From Alistipes sp. (GTDB taxonomy: Bacteria > Bacteroidota > Bacteroidia > Bacteroidales > Rikenellaceae): a stretch of DNA of 7,318 bases. Of the stretch, positions 5,783 through 7,318 are shown piece by piece. A model generated the notes under the pieces. The model was not told the DNA's origin. It ran no database searches and was given only the letters and a program-made list of their open reading frames with translations. Where the stretch lies: assembly GCA_017560305.1 (NCBI GenBank), contig JAFYOF010000092.1, positions 1 through 7,318 on the forward strand, in the 5' to 3' direction. A program made the position numbers and the translations under genes. The stretch's first letter is position 1, and each line of letters opens with the position of its first letter.

Positions 5783-5820
5783 GAGATTGCCGCGTCGGAC
5801 TGAATCCCTCCTCGCAATGA
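5783..5820 (-). repeat. REP-like element, copy 2
   Basis: Read on the - strand it runs TCATTGCGAG (5820-5811) to GCAATCTC (5790-5783), sharing both ends with copy 1 at 3355-3389. The interior differs, but again contains a small hairpin (GGA, TTCAG, TCC). It begins 13 nt after the T-run and G of the ompH-unit terminator. Confidence 0.72.
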
Positions 5821-5834
5821 TGCTATGTGGAAAC

Positions 5835-5865
5835 AAAAAAATCCCCACCTTTTAGGTGAGGATTT
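5835..5865 (-). terminator. Intrinsic terminator of the bamA-ompH-ompH unit
   Basis: On the - strand, 5865-5854 pairs with 5850-5839 over 12 bp (one G-U) around a 3-nt loop, followed by T residues down to 5835 and then G. It starts 20 nt after the stop codon of the second ompH gene. Confidence 0.93.
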
Positions 5866-5885
5866 CTATTTTCAAGCGGGTTGGT

Positions 5886-6431
5886 TTACTGTGCTACGGC
5901 AGCAGCCTCGGCAGTAACCTTTGCCCAATCTACGCCGAGCTTCGCAGCAACATCCTTCGAGATGTCAGCCACAGTAGCCTCGTCAGCGTAAATCAAAGCG
6001 TTGCCTGGGAGGATTACGCTGTAACCGCCAGCCTTTGCAACCTCGTTGATAGTTGTCTTAACCTTCTCGAAGATAGGAGCCATCAACTTGTTCTGCTCGT
6101 TCTGGATATCCTGCTGAGCAACCTGCTGGAACTGCTCGATGCGTACGCTGATATCGTCCAGCTCCTTCTCCTTGAGCTGCTTTACTGAGTCGCTCATTGT
6201 AGCAGAGTTCTTCTGATACTCCTGGAACTTTGTGTTGAGCTCCACCTGAAGAGTCTCAGCCTGTGCCTGAAGGTCCTTTGCGAAAGCCTCGAGCTTCGCC
6301 ATAGCGTCCTTGGTCTCAGCCATATTGGCAACGATAGGGTCAGTGTTGATATAACCAATCTTCTGTGCAAAAAGTGATGATGTGAACATCACGCATACTA
6401 CCGCAAGGGTCAGTTTCAATACTTTTTTCAT
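5886..6431 (-). CDS. OmpH/Skp family periplasmic chaperone (second copy)
   Basis: This 181-residue secreted protein probably holds unfolded outer-membrane proteins in the periplasm on their way to BamA. The signal peptide is residues 1-22 (MKKVLKL, a hydrophobic core, then SLFA before Q23). The mature N-terminus KIGYINTDPIV (24-34) is the first strand of the Skp body. A long charged and glutamine-rich helical region, about 38-112, forms the coiled-coil tentacle. LMAPIFEKVKTTINEVAK (116-133), GGYSVIL and ALIYADE..DIS (145-157) complete the trimerisation body. An alanine-rich tail (about 163-181, ending AEAAAVAQ) extends past the usual end. It lies 38 bp downstream of the other ompH gene on the same strand and is followed by a strong terminator, so it closes the bamA unit. 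Whether it is a true chaperone or a specialised paralogue cannot be told from sequence. Confidence 0.92.
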   Translation of the reverse strand: MKKVLKLTLAVVCVMFTSSLFAQKIGYINTDPIVANMAETKDAMAKLEAFAKDLQAQAETLQVELNTKFQEYQKNSATMSDSVKQLKEKELDDISVRIEQFQQVAQQDIQNEQNKLMAPIFEKVKTTINEVAKAGGYSVILPGNALIYADEATVADISKDVAAKLGVDWAKVTAEAAAVAQ

Positions 6432-6469
6432 AATCTTTCTATGTGTAATTTTATTTAGTTTGCATTAGT

Positions 6470-6979
6470 TTACTTCTTCAACTGGGCGATGATAGCCTCT
6501 GTCTGGTCAGCCTTTGCCGAGTAGTAGAGCATAGTGGCGTTCTGTGCCACATCGATAATCATATCGTAACCCTTCTGCTTTGCGTAGCTCTCAATCGCCG
6601 AGAATACCTTCTCCTGAATAGGCTGGATGAGCTCCAGACGCTTCTTCATCAACTCGCCATCGGTGCCGAAGATTGAGTCCTGAAACTCCTGCGCCTCCTT
6701 CTCGAGTGAGATGATGCGCTCCTCGTTGGCCTGCTGCGATGCTGCGTTGAGCTGGTCGCGGCGCTCCATATATGCGTTGTAGAGCTTCTCCACCTGCTCG
6801 AACTTCTCGTCCACCTGCGCCTGATAGTCGTTGGCAAGCTTGTCCAGCTGCTCGATGGCTGCATTATAGCTCTCGATCGACTTAAAAATCTTCTCGCTGT
6901 TCACCACAGCATAGTTCTGTGCCTCGGCGGCAACTGCAACACCCAACATCAGGGCGATAGCCAAAATCAATCGTTTCAT
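6470..6979 (-). CDS. OmpH/Skp family periplasmic chaperone (first copy)
   Basis: This 169-residue protein is predicted to be periplasmic. The signal peptide is residues 1-20 (MKR, a hydrophobic core, then A18-E-A20 before Q21). NYAVVNSEKIFKSI (22-35) is the first-strand motif of the family. A long charged helix pair, about 36-115, forms the coiled-coil arms, with Gln/Glu/Lys-rich sequence around QVDEKFEQVEKLYNAYMERRDQ. IQPIQEKVFSAIESYAKQKGYDMIID (118-143) matches the conserved C-terminal helix and strand, and LYYSAKADQTEAIIAQLKK ends the chain. The length is close to E. coli Skp (161 aa). It sits 56 bp after bamA, and the second copy follows after 38 bp. The two copies are clearly diverged paralogues. 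BamA neighbourhood strongly supports a role in outer-membrane protein delivery. Confidence 0.93.
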   Translation of the reverse strand: MKRLILAIALMLGVAVAAEAQNYAVVNSEKIFKSIESYNAAIEQLDKLANDYQAQVDEKFEQVEKLYNAYMERRDQLNAASQQANEERIISLEKEAQEFQDSIFGTDGELMKKRLELIQPIQEKVFSAIESYAKQKGYDMIIDVAQNATMLYYSAKADQTEAIIAQLKK

Positions 6980-7035
6980 TTTTCTAAGCTTTTACACAAT
7001 TAATACTCTATTCAAATTCTCTGCCACCTGAGGCT

Positions 7036-7318
7036 TTAGAATGACTGACCCATTGTGAAGTGGAATCGGCTGCCGCTTGGCTTGAGAGAGCCCATTGGCG
7101 CATCGAATCCGTAACCCCAGTCAATTCCGATAAGACCCACGATAGGCAGATACAATCTTACACCCAATCCTGCCGAGCGCTTGATTTTGAATGGCGAGAA
7201 CTCCTTCCACGAGTCAAATCCGCTACCACCCTCCAAGAATCCGAGCACGAAGACCTGCGACTGATCCTTCTGTACAACAGGATAACGCAACTCCATAGTA
7301 TATTTATTGTATGCAACC
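7036..7318 (-). CDS. bamA: BamA (Omp85) C-terminal end, 5' part outside the window
   Basis: Only the last roughly 94 codons are visible. The frame is open to the window edge: upstream of the Met codon at 7296 it reads VAYNKYT directly into MELRYPVV, so that Met is internal and not a start. YNKYTMELRYP is a characteristic BamA barrel strand; it is followed by VFVLGFLEGGSGFDSW, then SAGLGVRLYLPIVGLIGIDWGYGFD and the final strand RFHFTMGQSF. The closing Phe fits the beta-signal of outer-membrane proteins. BamA is the outer-membrane pore-like insertase that folds beta-barrel proteins; its POTRA domains would lie upstream, beyond the window. The two ompH/skp genes directly downstream on the same strand are the typical Bacteroidota partners and are probably on the same transcript. 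Confidence 0.93.
   Translation of the reverse strand, partial: VAYNKYTMELRYPVVQKDQSQVFVLGFLEGGSGFDSWKEFSPFKIKRSAGLGVRLYLPIVGLIGIDWGYGFDAPMGSLKPSGSRFHFTMGQSF

Larger units (their letters stand above)
5526..5834. other. Gene-free region with clustered hairpins and a REP-like element
   Basis: This stretch between the radical SAM gene and the ompH terminator has no convincing coding frame. From left to right it holds an AT-rich promoter-proximal part (5526-5600), a CG-rich hairpin (5608-5622), a 15-bp inverted repeat (5652-5703), an abutting 7-bp hairpin (5704-5720), a G-rich stretch without pairing that I could find (5721-5782) and a REP-like element (5783-5820). It looks like layered dispersed intergenic repeats. 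Confidence 0.6.

Noticed and set aside
5651..5848. A 65-codon - strand frame across the repeat-rich gap
   Set aside because: It runs through the REP-like element and the inverted repeat. Its peptide (with IIARRDSVRRGNLKK) is what such repeats give when translated, and there is no ribosome binding site or domain.
5673..6188. Short + strand frames across the ompH terminator and the end of the second ompH gene
   Set aside because: They overlap the terminator or the clear Skp-family gene in antisense and lack any family signal.

Overview
The window reads as a chromosomal segment of a Bacteroidales bacterium (phylum Bacteroidota). The pointers are two promoters of the Bacteroidota type (a TTTG box, then TANNTTTG), start codons with A-rich leaders and little Shine-Dalgarno sequence, the long CTC form of ribosomal protein L25 followed by pth, and a bamA-ompH-ompH cluster of the kind usual in this phylum. 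Glutamate is mostly GAG and leucine is often TTG. I cannot fix the genus from sequence alone; an Alistipes-like or related gut lineage is only a guess. All genes look like core or housekeeping genes. There is no integrase, transposase, phage, CRISPR, tRNA or rRNA signal.

Layout. The left half reads on the + strand as two units. Unit 1 is promoter (2-33), galE (56-1081), a small predicted outer-membrane beta-barrel protein (1173-1838) and an intrinsic terminator (1866-1895). Unit 2 is a near-identical promoter (1955-2000), a structured 5' leader, rplY/ctc (2093-2665), pth (2677-3240) and a terminator (3307-3339). The right half reads on the - strand as two more units. Unit 4 is bamA (3' end only, 7318-7036), two ompH/skp genes (6979-6470 and 6431-5886) and a terminator (5865-5835). 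Unit 3 is a TIGR01212/YhcC-type radical SAM gene (start 5469, end 4507), a YitT-family membrane protein (4440-3499) and a terminator shared with the convergent strand (3477-3445).

Functions. BamA inserts beta-barrel proteins into the outer membrane and the two Skp/OmpH proteins are its likely periplasmic chaperones; the barrel protein of unit 1 is the sort of client they would serve. GalE supplies UDP-galactose for glycans. L25 and Pth both belong to translation. The YitT and radical SAM proteins have no established substrate.

I found no undescribed multi-gene system. The unusual material is intergenic: (i) a promoter module with 7-bp tandem repeats present twice with 33 of 34 bases identical; (ii) two copies of a TCATTGCGAG...GCAATCTC REP-like element, each placed about 15 nt beyond the T-tract of an intrinsic terminator and in the same orientation relative to it; (iii) a cluster of strong hairpins at 5608-5720, including a perfect 15-bp inverted repeat; (iv) a foldable rplY leader.
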